Shown: positions 17,130 through 26,278 of the stretch, in pieces
Layout of the letters: each line of letters opens with the position of its first letter
Position numbering within the stretch: the stretch's first letter is position 1
From: Ilumatobacteraceae bacterium
GTDB lineage: Bacteria > Actinomycetota > Acidimicrobiia > Acidimicrobiales > Ilumatobacteraceae
DNA: 64,000 nucleotides
Direction of reading: 5' to 3'
Assembly (NCBI GenBank): GCA_022425725.1
Contig: JAKMEY010000039.1
Location: 1-64,000, forward strand
Made by a program: the position numbers and the translations under genes
Notes under the pieces: generated by a model
The model's input: the letters and a program-made list of their open reading frames with translations, nothing else
What the model was told of the DNA's origin: nothing
The model's database searches: none

Positions 17130-20100
17130 TCAATTACTCGATGCTGCTGAGACCCGTTCGGTCACCACCTTCGACGAACCACCCGGCTGCATCGACACAC
17201 CAAGCAATGCGTCTCCTGCTTCCATGGTTCGCTTTTGGTGCGACACGATAAGAAGTTGGGCTTCTTTTCGGAACTCCTGAATGAGGTTCAAGAACCGGTG
17301 AAGGTTGACATCGTCAAGCGCTGCCTCAACCTCGTCCATCACATAGAACGGAGACGGGCGAGACCGGAAGACAGCGAAGAGGAACGCAAGAGCAGTCAGT
17401 GAACGCTCACCGCCCGACAGCAGTGACAACTTCTTCACATTCTTTCCGCTGGGCTTTGCCTCAACCTCAATGCCGGTGTTTAGCAAATCGTCTGGTGCCG
17501 TCAACTTGAGGGCACCGTTACCACCGGGGAATAGAGCCCCAAACAGTTGAGCGAAGTTAGAACTCACGTCAGCGAACGCTGACGCAAACACATTCTGAAT
17601 CTCAACGTCGACTGCTGCAATGACTCGATTGAGTTCACGGCGCGTCGAGCGGACATCTTCTAATTGCCCCTCAAGGAATTCGTGCCGCTGGCTGAGTTCG
17701 TTGAACTCTTCTAAAGCCAAGGGGTTAATCGGTCCAAGCAGTCGCAGTTCTCGCTCAAGTTCACGCACGCGGCCTGCGGGTGTCGCTCCCTCTGGAACTT
17801 CTGGAGGTTCGGCAGCCTCAGCAACCTCGGGCTCGATATCGAGATCGCGACGCAGCGACTCGATCGTTGTCTCGAGTCGCAACTTCACTTCCGCTTCTGA
17901 AATTTCAGCTTTGGTGAGACGCTCCCGTGACTCCTCAAGCGCAGTCTCCAATGCTGAACGCTCCTGCCTCAGTTGGTCGAGACGCTCAGTGAGTTCGGTT
18001 ACTTCCGCTGATTGGCGCTGACGCTCTTCTACCAGTGAGTCACGGGCAGTGGTTACCTGAATACGTCGCTCTTCGACGAACGCTCGCAACGCAGCAACGG
18101 CCCCAAGGGCGCGTTCAACTTGTTCGCGGCGGCCGGCTGCACCCGCTTGAGCTTCGCGGTCGGCTTCAAGACGGCCGTCGATGTCGGCGATCCGACGGCG
18201 CAGGAATTCTTGCTGTTCATTGAGCCCAGCGGAGCGGACTTCGACGTCGCGACGCTTTGATACCAATAGCGCCGACCACGCATCGATTGCCGCACGAGAT
18301 TCATCTCGCTGACGAACTGCATATGCTTCAGCCTGTTCCGCCGCGACAAGGTTTGGCAGGGCTGCCTCGAGTTCAGACAAGCGCTGCTCATTGACCTCAA
18401 TCGCCGAAACAAACTCCGCAATTGAACGCTCGGCGCCATCGCGCTCAGCATCAACCTCACGCCGACGCGCTTGGGCTTGGGCCAGTGCCTCTGATGCAGC
18501 GAGGAAGCGACCATCGTTTCGATCAAGCGCTGCGGTGAACTCCCGCTCCGATGACTGCGCCTGGTCGAGAGTGGCGCGGGCGTCCGCACGGGCACCTTCA
18601 GCGGCCTCAAGTGTCTTCAATGCAACGTCGACCCGGGCACCAACCTCTTCAAGCGCCGCAGCAGTAGCACCGCCTGATGATGATCCGATTCTCCATCCCG
18701 TCGCCGACAAACGATCGCCTTCAGGGGTCACGATGACGAGGTCATGATGAGACAGAGCGGCATCTATTGCTGCATCAAGTGACGGAGCACTGACTGCGTG
18801 CGACAACAGCCGCTCAAGAAGCGACTGAACCCCGGGATTCATCGCTCGCACGTGACCGAGAACCGAAACACAGCCTGACGGAACTTCAGCTTTCACCGAA
18901 GGGCCCGAGACCGCTGCAAGCACAGCTCCCGATGTGGCCGAGGTGCGGAGCGCCTCAAGCGCGGTCCGGGCATTCGGTGCTGATTCGACAACGACCGCAG
19001 ACAGGGCCTCGCCGAGTGCCGCCTCAATCGCCGATTCCCATCCGGAATCGATTGCAATGACATCGAGCAGCGTTCCGAGAACACCTTCGAGACCAGCAAG
19101 GCGTTCGGCCCCTGCACGAGCTCTTGCGGAGTCGAGGGCAAGTTGGAGGGCCTCTTGTCGAGCCTTCAGCCGCTCGACCTCGGAGGACGCATCCCGTTCA
19201 ACTCGCTCGGCCTCTGCGAACGCGTTTTCTGCTGCGACACGCGCGGCCTCAGCGGTCGCATGTTGGCGAACGAGTGGCTCCTCAGCGTTACTGGCCGACT
19301 CGCATTCATTTCGGTACCTATCGATTTCATCGACAAGTTCGACAAGTTGGCCACGGGAAAGTTCGACTCGCTCAACAGCTCGATCGCGTTCTGAGCGACT
19401 GCGCTCTAGCGACGACCGCACCGATCGAAGCTCACCTCGCACCTCAGCGGCTGCAGTTGCGGCTTTCGAACCCAGGTCGACGCCACCATGCTCGGCGGCC
19501 TTGCGTTCTGCTTCGAGTTGCAGTTCTTCTTCTTCAAGTGCGGCAACCTCCGGCTGCAACTCGGCGAGGCCTGCCTCAACTTCTGTGAGTTCAGAGCGGA
19601 ACCCAGCAACATCGGCTTCAAGGGTTGCAATGACATCAGCGTCGAGGCCTTGGGAGCGATCACGCTCCAACGACCGGCGGCGCTCATCGATGATGCCGAG
19701 CAGACCGTCAGCGCGTTCGATGAGGCGCTCGACGTTGCCGAGGCGATCGCGCACATCGCTCGCTCCCCTGGCGGAGAGTTGCGCCTCGATGCCCATGATG
19801 GAGGTGTCGAGTTCCGCGAGCCGGGTCTTCGATGTGTTCTGAACTTCACTTGCCTGTATGCGGTCGTTTTCGATCGTGACGAGCTTGACTCGCTGCGTGG
19901 CAATCTCACGGCCAGCAACAAACACGCGGAGTTTGTCGAGTTCGGCCTGCAGTTCAACGTGTCGTTGCGCCGCATGCGCTTGACGCTCAAGGGGTTTGAG
20001 TTGTCGACGCACCTCGCGTAACAAGTCTTGGAGTCGGACAAGGTTGGCTTCGGTGGCATCGAGTCGCCGTTGAGCTTTCTCGCGGCGCTTTCGATATTTG

Positions 20101-20603
20101 AGCACCCCGGCTGCCTCTTCAATGATTGACCGCCGATCTTCGGGTCGCGCGTTTAAGACCGCATCGATCTGACCCTGCGACACGATCACGTGTTGCTGGC
20201 GACCAACACCTGCATCGGAGAGCAACTCTTGAACGTCGAGAAGTCGGCACGGCACACCGTTGATCGAGTACTCGCTGTCACCGTTCCTGAACAACACGCG
20301 AGTCACCGTGACCTCGGTGAACTCCAGAGGAAGGAGTCCTGCGGAGTTATCGAGCGTCAAGCTCACTTCTGCGCGACCAAGCGCAGAGCGCTTCGCTGTG
20401 CCCGCAAAAATGACGTCGTCCATCTTTTGACTTCGCACCGCTTTTGGTGCCTGCGCGCCGAGCACCCACGCCACTGCGTCGACGACGTTTGACTTTCCGG
20501 AACCGTTCGGGCCGACAACGACCGTCACCCCGGGTTCGAGGTCCATCGTCGTTGAATCGGCAAACGACTTGAAGCCTTTGAGAGTCAAACTTTTGAGAAA
20601 CAC
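17130..20603 (-). CDS. smc: chromosome segregation ATPase Smc
   Basis: Smc forms the DNA-entrapping ring of the condensin complex with ScpA and ScpB. Walker A GPNGSGKSN (31-39) is at the N-terminus. Two long coiled coils flank a hinge around residues 500-650 (GLEGVLGTLLDVI to VIVTPEGDRLSATGWR). The C-terminal head has the LLSGGERSLTALA signature and Walker B VMDEVEAALDD. The length of 1157 aa is normal. The start is GTG at 20603 (MFLKSLTLKGFKSFAD). mutM lies upstream and ftsY downstream, an actinobacterial order. Confidence 0.97.
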   Translation of the reverse strand: MFLKSLTLKGFKSFADSTTMDLEPGVTVVVGPNGSGKSNVVDAVAWVLGAQAPKAVRSQKMDDVIFAGTAKRSALGRAEVSLTLDNSAGLLPLEFTEVTVTRVLFRNGDSEYSINGVPCRLLDVQELLSDAGVGRQQHVIVSQGQIDAVLNARPEDRRSIIEEAAGVLKYRKRREKAQRRLDATEANLVRLQDLLREVRRQLKPLERQAHAAQRHVELQAELDKLRVFVAGREIATQRVKLVTIENDRIQASEVQNTSKTRLAELDTSIMGIEAQLSARGASDVRDRLGNVERLIERADGLLGIIDERRRSLERDRSQGLDADVIATLEADVAGFRSELTEVEAGLAELQPEVAALEEEELQLEAERKAAEHGGVDLGSKAATAAAEVRGELRSVRSSLERSRSERDRAVERVELSRGQLVELVDEIDRYRNECESASNAEEPLVRQHATAEAARVAAENAFAEAERVERDASSEVERLKARQEALQLALDSARARAGAERLAGLEGVLGTLLDVIAIDSGWESAIEAALGEALSAVVVESAPNARTALEALRTSATSGAVLAAVSGPSVKAEVPSGCVSVLGHVRAMNPGVQSLLERLLSHAVSAPSLDAAIDAALSHHDLVIVTPEGDRLSATGWRIGSSSGGATAAALEEVGARVDVALKTLEAAEGARADARATLDQAQSSEREFTAALDRNDGRFLAASEALAQAQARRREVDAERDGAERSIAEFVSAIEVNEQRLSELEAALPNLVAAEQAEAYAVRQRDESRAAIDAWSALLVSKRRDVEVRSAGLNEQQEFLRRRIADIDGRLEADREAQAGAAGRREQVERALGAVAALRAFVEERRIQVTTARDSLVEERQRQSAEVTELTERLDQLRQERSALETALEESRERLTKAEISEAEVKLRLETTIESLRRDLDIEPEVAEAAEPPEVPEGATPAGRVRELERELRLLGPINPLALEEFNELSQRHEFLEGQLEDVRSTRRELNRVIAAVDVEIQNVFASAFADVSSNFAQLFGALFPGGNGALKLTAPDDLLNTGIEVEAKPSGKNVKKLSLLSGGERSLTALAFLFAVFRSRPSPFYVMDEVEAALDDVNLHRFLNLIQEFRKEAQLLIVSHQKRTMEAGDALLGVSMQPGGSSKVVTERVSAASSN

Positions 20604-20647
20604 GCCAAGATGAATCTACTCGGCCGAGCACACCAAAAGGTGGTGAT

Positions 20648-21484
20648 TCAACGCTGACAAACCGGGCAGAAATGGCTGCCGCGCTGATCGATCATCATTC
20701 GGCGGATAATGCCTCGGCCACACGTCATACATCGATGACCGGTTCGGGCATAGACCCTGTGGCGATCTTGGTATGACCCGGGTTCTCCATCGACACCCAC
20801 GTACTGTGCATCGGCAAGGGTCGATCCCCCAAGGTCGACTGCTTCTTCGATGACATCGACGATCGAATCAGCAAGTCGACGGCAGGATCGTCTCGACAGA
20901 GTGTGCGCCTGGCGGTCAGGGCGAATGCCTGAGCGGTGGCAGATCTCGTCGGCGTAAATGTTGCCGATTCCTGCGATCTCTGACTGATCAAGGAGCAGTG
21001 ATTTCACCCGTCGCCGTCGGTTGCGACACATCGACACGACGTCATCAAGTGTTACGCCGTCAACCAACGGATCGATACCAAGTCGTCCCAGTTCAGGAAT
21101 GAGGATCTCGACCTCACTGCGCGATGCAACGACAACCTCCCCAAACGTTCGCGGATCGATGAACAACATTCGCTTCCCATCATCGAGGTCTGCAACGACG
21201 TGGCTGTGCGGCGGTGGCTCTGTACGACCCTCATCGACGACGACCTGACCGCTCATACGAAGATGCACCATTGCAATCGAGTCTGAATCGAGTTCGAGCA
21301 ACAGGTACTTTCCTCGCCGATCAGCCCGAAGCACTCGTGCTCCGGTGAGACCGTCTCGAAGTTCCTCGCGAGAGGTTCGACGAGCGACCCTTTCGCGGCC
21401 AACCGTCACCGCATCGAAACGACGGCCGACAAGGGTGCGATCAAGGCCACGGCGGACTGTTTCAACTTCAGGTAGTTCAGGCAT
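20648..21484 (-). CDS. mutM: formamidopyrimidine-DNA glycosylase MutM/Fpg
   Basis: Removes 8-oxoguanine and FaPy lesions and nicks the abasic site. The mature N-terminus PELPEVETVRRGL supplies the catalytic Pro2 and Glu3. Other seen motifs: HLRMSGQ, DPRTFGEV, GIGNIYADEICHRSGI, and a C-terminal zinc finger CMTCGRG...CPVC. Length 278 aa. The ATG overlaps the end of rnc by 8 bases, and smc follows after 44 bases. Confidence 0.96.
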   Translation of the reverse strand: MPELPEVETVRRGLDRTLVGRRFDAVTVGRERVARRTSREELRDGLTGARVLRADRRGKYLLLELDSDSIAMVHLRMSGQVVVDEGRTEPPPHSHVVADLDDGKRMLFIDPRTFGEVVVASRSEVEILIPELGRLGIDPLVDGVTLDDVVSMCRNRRRRVKSLLLDQSEIAGIGNIYADEICHRSGIRPDRQAHTLSRRSCRRLADSIVDVIEEAVDLGGSTLADAQYVGVDGEPGSYQDRHRVYARTGHRCMTCGRGIIRRMMIDQRGSHFCPVCQR

Positions 21485-22172
21485 GATCCGAGGCGTGAAG
21501 AGCGTCGATTGCTTCGCCCGCTGCCTGCTGTTCTGCCAACTTCTTTGATCGCCCTACTCCACTCCCGAGGACTTCGCCGTCGATCACCACCGTCGCAGTG
21601 AATTCTTTGTCGTGGTCGGGCCCTTGAGAGGTAATCGTGTACGACGGGGACGGTCGCCCGAGTGACGCAAGCAGTTCCTGCAGGGTCGACTTCTGGTCGA
21701 GCCGGTCAAGGCGTGATGGTGCGGCTGCAAGCCGAGGCGCGATAAGACGTCGCACCACGTCGAAGGCCTGTTGTGAACCAGCATCGATGTAGACCGCACC
21801 GAAGATGGCCTCAAGAGCGTCGGAAAGAATCGACTCTTTGTTGCGTCCGCCAGCTGCATCTTCGCCGTTACCGAGCAGAAGGTAGGCGCCGAGATCGATA
21901 TCTCTTGCAACCTCAGCCAGTGCCGATGCATTGACGACACTTTTGCGAAGGTCGGTGAGCACGCCCTCATCCCAATCCTCAAACTCGGAATAGACGAGGT
22001 CTGCAACCACCCAGCCAAGAACCGCATCGCCGAGAAATTCGAGGCGCTCATTCGAAACTTCGTCGTCGCTCTCCGCAATCCATGAGCGATGACTCAATGC
22101 ACGGCGGAGCAGTGCTGCATCAGAAAACTCGTATCCGATGGACTGCTGAAGTTGCTCGAAGTGCCGGCTCAC
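21477..22172 (-). CDS. rnc: ribonuclease III
   Basis: Cleaves double-stranded RNA, including rRNA precursors. The catalytic signature NERLEFLGDAVLG (from residue 41; Glu45 and Asp49 bind metal) and the second acidic site (DALEAIFGAVYID) are present. A double-stranded RNA-binding domain covers about 155-228 (KSTLQELLASLGRPSPSY to KKLAEQQAAGEAI). The start is GTG with AGGAG about 7 bases upstream. 231 aa. It lies 16 bases after the acpP stop region and overlaps mutM. Confidence 0.96.
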   Translation of the reverse strand: MSRHFEQLQQSIGYEFSDAALLRRALSHRSWIAESDDEVSNERLEFLGDAVLGWVVADLVYSEFEDWDEGVLTDLRKSVVNASALAEVARDIDLGAYLLLGNGEDAAGGRNKESILSDALEAIFGAVYIDAGSQQAFDVVRRLIAPRLAAAPSRLDRLDQKSTLQELLASLGRPSPSYTITSQGPDHDKEFTATVVIDGEVLGSGVGRSKKLAEQQAAGEAIDALHASDHA

Positions 22173-22187
22173 CGCCGACTCCTAATG

Positions 22188-22463
22188 TCAGAGCCCAGCC
22201 CGGGACGCCACGTAATCGACGGCGTCACGAACCGTCTTCAGATCCTCGAGGTCTTCATCCTCGACACGGAAATCAGCGATCCGCGTGCTGAATGCCTCCT
22301 CAAGCGCCTCGACAAGTTCGATGAGAGCAAGTGAGTCGGCTTCTAGGTCGTCAACAAACGAATTGCCTTCGGCAATTCCAGATGGATCGGTCTCGAGAAT
22401 GTCAGCGAGTCGATCGCGGACGGTGTCGAGAATTTCATCGCGGGTCAATTGTCCTTCAGCCAC
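22188..22463 (-). CDS. acpP: acyl carrier protein
   Basis: Carries growing acyl chains on 4'-phosphopantetheine. The attachment site is EADSLALIEL, with Ser44 in this numbering. The four-helix acidic ACP pattern is intact from LTRDEILDTVRDRL to TVRDAVDYV. The GTG at 22463 has AGGAG 12 bases upstream and gives 91 aa. A TTG at 22502 overlapping the plsX stop (TTGA) would give 104 aa and cannot be excluded. It pairs with plsX, as usual, for fatty acid and phospholipid synthesis. Confidence 0.88.
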   Translation of the reverse strand: MAEGQLTRDEILDTVRDRLADILETDPSGIAEGNSFVDDLEADSLALIELVEALEEAFSTRIADFRVEDEDLEDLKTVRDAVDYVASRAGL

Positions 22464-22498
22464 GACAGAAGTGTACTCCTGCTCGACGTTGCGAGAGA

Positions 22499-23479
22499 TC
22501 AATCATGCGGTTGGATCGCCGCCGCAATCGAGCCAACGACATCTACATCGACCATGTCACGGGCAACGCCGATCGCATTATTGATCGCCGTCGGCGACGA
22601 CGAACCGTGCGAGATGATGCAGACACCATTGGTTCCGAGCAACATTGCGCCGCCGTAGGTCTCTGCCTCCAGCGATGTTTGCAGGGGAAGAATTTCAGGC
22701 AGTAGTGCAGCTGCGTGCTCGGCCAGTTCGGCATTTGCGGTCACCGCTTCGGTGAGGGCTGACATCACCTGGCGCATTGCCCCCTCAAGAGTCTTCAATA
22801 CGACATTTCCGGTGAACCCGTCAGTCACCACAACGTCACAGTCGTCAGACATGACATCTCGGCCTTCAACGTTGCCGATGAAATTGAACCCCGATGATTC
22901 GTCTAACAGTCCAAATGCCTCTTTGCGAAGTGAGTCGCCCTTGCCGGCCTCTTCCCCGATTGACAACAACCCGACCCGCGGATTCGCAATTCCGAGTCGG
23001 TGTTCGGCGAAGATGCTGCCCATCTGAGCAAACTGCACGAGCCAGTCGGCTTGAACTTCGGAGTTCGCGCCAGCATCGAGGAGCACCGTCGGAGTGCCGC
23101 CGGGTACAGGGATCATCGCAGCGATCGCCGGTCGACCAACTCCCCGAATACGCCCCATGCGAAGAAGCCCTGAGGCCATCGTGGCACCTGTATTTCCTGC
23201 GGACACCATTGCTGACGCAACGCCATCACGCACTGCCTCAGCGGCGCGCACCAGGGTGGAATCTTTTTTACGTCGGACCCCTTGCGCCGGGTCGTCATCC
23301 ATTTCGATGACCTCGGAGGCCTCGATGAGCGGCAATGAGCCGGTATCTACCCGGGATGGAAGGTCAGCGGGTCCGACGAGAGTGACTGGGATACCTGATT
23401 CGGCGGCGAGCAGAGCCCCTGCGACAATCGCGTCAGGAGCGTGGTCGCCGCCCATTGCATCGACGGCAACCGGGAGCAT
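22499..23479 (-). CDS. plsX: phosphate acyltransferase PlsX
   Basis: PlsX converts acyl-ACP to acyl-phosphate for phospholipid synthesis. It opens with VAVDAMGGDHAPDAIVAGAL, the family signature, and has VSAGNTGATMAS, LLDAGANSEV, LLSIGEEAGKG, NFIGNVEGRD and DGFTGNVVLKTLEGA. 326 aa, normal length. ATG at 23479. rpmF lies 13 bases upstream and acpP directly downstream, the widespread rpmF-plsX-acpP cluster. Confidence 0.96.
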   Translation of the reverse strand: MLPVAVDAMGGDHAPDAIVAGALLAAESGIPVTLVGPADLPSRVDTGSLPLIEASEVIEMDDDPAQGVRRKKDSTLVRAAEAVRDGVASAMVSAGNTGATMASGLLRMGRIRGVGRPAIAAMIPVPGGTPTVLLDAGANSEVQADWLVQFAQMGSIFAEHRLGIANPRVGLLSIGEEAGKGDSLRKEAFGLLDESSGFNFIGNVEGRDVMSDDCDVVVTDGFTGNVVLKTLEGAMRQVMSALTEAVTANAELAEHAAALLPEILPLQTSLEAETYGGAMLLGTNGVCIISHGSSSPTAINNAIGVARDMVDVDVVGSIAAAIQPHD

Positions 23480-23492
23480 GTCGCGAGACTAC

Positions 23493-23672
23493 TCAGGAGA
23501 CGTCGACAACAACGCGATTCTTGTACCAGCCACACGACTGGCAAACCGTATGGGGTGTCTTTGCGCTGCCGCAGCGCGGGCATGTGCTACGAGCTGGAGC
23601 TGACAGCTTCCAGTTGCTCGCACGGCGACTGCGGGTCTTCGACTTTGAGGTTTTCTTCTTCGGAACGGCCAC
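23493..23672 (-). CDS. rpmF: 50S ribosomal protein L32 (bL32), zinc-ribbon form
   Basis: A 59-residue protein read directly from the sequence: GTG start, [19 protein letters not shown], then CPRC (Cys31, Cys34) and CQSC (Cys44, Cys47), and a hydrophobic end NRVVVDVS. The four cysteines make it the zinc-binding form. It lies 96 bases from the DUF177 gene and 13 bases from plsX, as in the conserved DUF177-rpmF-plsX arrangement. Confidence 0.95.
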   Translation of the reverse strand: MAVPKKKTSKSKTRSRRASNWKLSAPARSTCPRCGSAKTPHTVCQSCGWYKNRVVVDVS

Positions 23673-23768
23673 TTGACTTCTCCGTCACTCAATTGGAGGA
23701 ACAGACTCTTCTTTTCCTCGAGGGCGAGATGAGGCTATCGGAGAACCACCAGATAGCGGTCGAGAGAT

Positions 23769-24317
23769 TTAGTCGTCGAGTTGCAGGTCGTCGAGTGCAG
23801 CCCATCGTTCATCTCGAACCACGACCACGCATTCGCACGAGGCTTCGTTGCGATCAACGCCACACACATCGCAGATCCCGTTGCAATCATCGCTGCACAG
23901 CACGCTCGTGGGGGTCTCGATCATCACCGTTTCCCGAATCGGTTCGACAAGATCGATCTGGTCACCTTCAACAAGTGAAAGGTCACCATCGACAAACGAC
24001 AGCCGGTCTCGATCTCGGGCCGGCGCAAAACGTTCATGAAAATCGACGTTGCGGACTCCCGAAATCGCCTTCAGACATCGCCGACATTCACCACGCCACG
24101 GAATCGCGACAAGACCTGAAACCGCAACGTCATCGGTGGCGGCAACGGCGGTGACCCCAACAACGACATCTCCTGCAATCTCAGATTGTCCGGGCGCCAA
24201 TTGGCAGCCGAGATCTTCTGCCGAGATTTCGTGTTCGATGGTGCGCTCGCTGCCCGGGTGGCGCAGCAATTCCACCATGTTGATTCGAAGCGCCCGTATC
24301 TGTGGCGATGACATCAT
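23769..24317 (-). CDS. DUF177 / YceD family protein
   Basis: YceD-family proteins are encoded beside rpmF in many bacteria and are linked to 23S rRNA accumulation. Visible here: the N-terminal VELLRHPGSER, then WRGECRRCLKAI (Cys78, Cys81) and the C-terminal cysteine cluster LCSDDCNGICDVCG, which together can bind a metal. 182 aa. ATG at 24317 or the adjacent ATG at 24314 follows a clear AGGAG. It corresponds by gene order to mycobacterial Rv2926c. Confidence 0.9.
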   Translation of the reverse strand: MMSSPQIRALRINMVELLRHPGSERTIEHEISAEDLGCQLAPGQSEIAGDVVVGVTAVAATDDVAVSGLVAIPWRGECRRCLKAISGVRNVDFHERFAPARDRDRLSFVDGDLSLVEGDQIDLVEPIRETVMIETPTSVLCSDDCNGICDVCGVDRNEASCECVVVVRDERWAALDDLQLDD

Positions 24318-24328
24318 CGCTCTCCTCG

Positions 24329-24970
24329 TTAACGGTCTTGGTCGAAGAATCCCGACTCGTCAGTCTCTAGCGCTGACTCGTCTGCAACTGCTGTCTCCAC
24401 GCCGGTGATCGATAGCTTTTGGCGTCCGGTTGCAACAGCTCGGGTGAGACGTTCAAGAAGAATCTCAAAACTTGCGAGCCGCTGATCGAGAAAATCTTCG
24501 GTCTCGTTCTTCAATCGACGAGATTCCGATGATGCCGTCTCCATGATGTGACGAGCCCGAGCTTCGGCGGCGCGAACAACTTCGGTTCGCTGCACCATCC
24601 GTTCTGATTGCACGCGAGCCGCTTCGACAACTTCCGCTGCCTCCCGTCGAGTTCGAGCAATGAATTCATCACGTTCTCGAAGAAGGTGTCTCGCCTGGCG
24701 GAGCTCTTCAGGAAGTCTCGATAATGCCTCTGACAACAATTCGACCATTTCATCTCGGTCGACTCGGGGCGACGAACTTAATGGCATTGTCGGAGCGGTC
24801 ACGATGATGTCGACCGCCCGCTTCAGCAACGTCTCTGCATCACCTAGATGCGGATCACGAGACACGTCGGCTTCGTAAGGTTGTTCGAATTCGGCGTCAT
24901 CAACTCCTACGTCAATGCCCGGATCAACCTGATGAGGCATCCGATCATTCACCCATTCATCTTGACTCAT
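24329..24970 (-). CDS. SepIVA-like DivIVA-family coiled-coil protein
   Basis: A 213-residue coiled-coil protein. After an acidic N-terminal 70 residues comes a long Glu/Arg/Ala-rich helix (about 75-185: EELRQARHLLRERDEFIART, EAARVQSERMVQRTEVV), then a short acidic tail. Position between coaD and DUF177-rnc matches mycobacterial Rv2927c (SepIVA), a DivIVA-like septation factor; the link rests on synteny and coiled-coil character. ATG at 24970 overlaps the coaD stop (ATGA). Probably cytosolic at the septum or cell pole. Confidence 0.75.
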   Translation of the reverse strand: MSQDEWVNDRMPHQVDPGIDVGVDDAEFEQPYEADVSRDPHLGDAETLLKRAVDIIVTAPTMPLSSSPRVDRDEMVELLSEALSRLPEELRQARHLLRERDEFIARTRREAAEVVEAARVQSERMVQRTEVVRAAEARARHIMETASSESRRLKNETEDFLDQRLASFEILLERLTRAVATGRQKLSITGVETAVADESALETDESGFFDQDR

Positions 24971-25455
24971 GAGTTGACCTCTCCGTGTTTGGTTGAGAGA
25001 GCAGCAGACACCGCTGGCACCACCATGTGATTGATCGATACTCCTTGAGAGGAGATTTCTCGGATGAAGCGACTACTGATGTAGGCGAGATCTGGTCGAC
25101 ACGGAACGAAGACGGTCCGGATGCCGGTAAGCGCAACATTGTTGTGAGCCATCTGCTGTTCGATGTCGAAATCGTTCGTCGTGCGAAGACCTTTCACGAT
25201 GATGTCAGCACCGGCAGCAGCGGCGGCCTGAACCGCAAGCCCGCTAAACGCACCGACGGTGACATTTTGACGGTCACCGACCGTCTGCTCGGCGAGTGCA
25301 ACTCGCTCATCGGGGGTGAACAATCCCGAGGGCTTCGATGGGTTATGCAACACGCCAATGACGACTGCTCCAAACACCTCAAGCGCCTGATCAACAACGT
25401 CAAGGTGCCCGAGGTGCATCGGGTCAAAGCTTCCAGGGACGAACGCAATACTCAT
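24967..25455 (-). CDS. coaD: phosphopantetheine adenylyltransferase
   Basis: Catalyses the fourth step of CoA synthesis, making dephospho-CoA. The nucleotidyltransferase motif PGSFDPMHLGH (His14, His17) begins the protein, and YISSRFIREIS is the C-terminal ISSxxxR[ED] motif. 162 aa from ATG at 25455, where the family starts; a TTG four codons upstream is possible. It follows rsmD by 45 bases, the common rsmD-coaD pair. Confidence 0.96.
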   Translation of the reverse strand: MSIAFVPGSFDPMHLGHLDVVDQALEVFGAVVIGVLHNPSKPSGLFTPDERVALAEQTVGDRQNVTVGAFSGLAVQAAAAAGADIIVKGLRTTNDFDIEQQMAHNNVALTGIRTVFVPCRPDLAYISSRFIREISSQGVSINHMVVPAVSAALSTKHGEVNS

Positions 25456-25500
25456 GGGTGAGACCAACCTAGTTGAGCGAAACGAGAGAACTGTGGCGCG

Positions 25501-26025
25501 TTAACCGGAGGCTCCGTCTTGACTGAGAATCGTGACCCAGGTGCGCCCGTATCGCCGGGCTTTCAGCGTTGTCCAGCCGCCGATCGGCTCGACCTCGCGG
25601 GAACCCTCTGCTACGAGCAGCGGGGCCGAAAGTTCGAGCAGCATCGAATTCCAGTCAACGGCGTCATATGGCGGATCTGCAAGAACGATGTCAGCATCGA
25701 GGCGATGCATATGCGATTCGACTGAGCCCTGAACAATGGTGGTGACGGTGTTGAGCCCAAGGTTGGCGACGTTGTCGTTGAGCACTCGAAGAGCTGCCCG
25801 GTCGTTTTCGATAAACGTGCAGTGGGCCGCTCCCCGCGATAACGCCTCGATGCCCATCGCTCCGCTGCCAGCGTAGAGATCGGCGACGAGTGCCCCTTCG
25901 ATCACTCCCATCGATCCAAGAGAGTTGAATACCGCTTCTCGAACGCGATCGGTGGTCGGACGAGTGTGTTTCCCTGCTGGGGCTTCAATCTTTCTGCCAC
26001 CGAGGTGTCCTGAAACGACGCGCAC
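25501..26025 (-). CDS. rsmD: 16S rRNA (guanine966-N2)-methyltransferase RsmD
   Basis: Methylates G966 of 16S rRNA. The start MRVVSGHLGGRKIEAP and the RPTTDRVREAVFNSL block are diagnostic; DLYAGSGAMGIEALSRGA binds SAM and LADPPYD is the catalytic (D/N)PPY motif. 174 aa, GTG start at 26025. It is divergent, by 39 bases, from a small zinc-ribbon gene. Confidence 0.94.
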   Translation of the reverse strand: MRVVSGHLGGRKIEAPAGKHTRPTTDRVREAVFNSLGSMGVIEGALVADLYAGSGAMGIEALSRGAAHCTFIENDRAALRVLNDNVANLGLNTVTTIVQGSVESHMHRLDADIVLADPPYDAVDWNSMLLELSAPLLVAEGSREVEPIGGWTTLKARRYGRTWVTILSQDGASG

Positions 26026-26064
26026 AATCTCAGGCTACGTTTCGAATCCGCAATACTCGCGGTT

Positions 26065-26265
26065 ATGAGTTCGGCCGAAGACCCCTTTGAGCCCTATCCG
26101 CAGATCGACTGCATCGACTGTGGGGGTCGTGCATTTCTTCTCACGCATCCAAGAGAAGAGGGCACGCGTTGGCTTCCGGGCGACATCGTTGCGTACCGAT
26201 GCGAGGACTGTCTCGACCGCTGGGATCTCGTGCTTCCCGAGGACGAGGAATTCCCTGACTTCTGA
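26065..26265 (+). CDS. small zinc-ribbon-like protein
   Basis: 66 residues with two CxxC pairs: CIDCGG near residue 16 and CEDCLD near residue 46, an arrangement that can bind one zinc. The rest is acidic (PEDEEFPDF at the end). ATG at 26065 without an obvious ribosome site, so it may be leaderless. It is a lone plus-strand gene between rsmD and recG, ending 13 bases from recG. Codon third positions look coding. Function unknown. Confidence 0.7.
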   Translation: MSSAEDPFEPYPQIDCIDCGGRAFLLTHPREEGTRWLPGDIVAYRCEDCLDRWDLVLPEDEEFPDF

Positions 26266-26278
26266 ATGACATGCATCG

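Noticed and set aside
18391-18747. Long open frames antisense to smc, ftsY and recG that read as Ser/Arg-rich proteins.
   Set aside because: Their composition is that of shadows of high-GC coding frames; the sense genes are certain.
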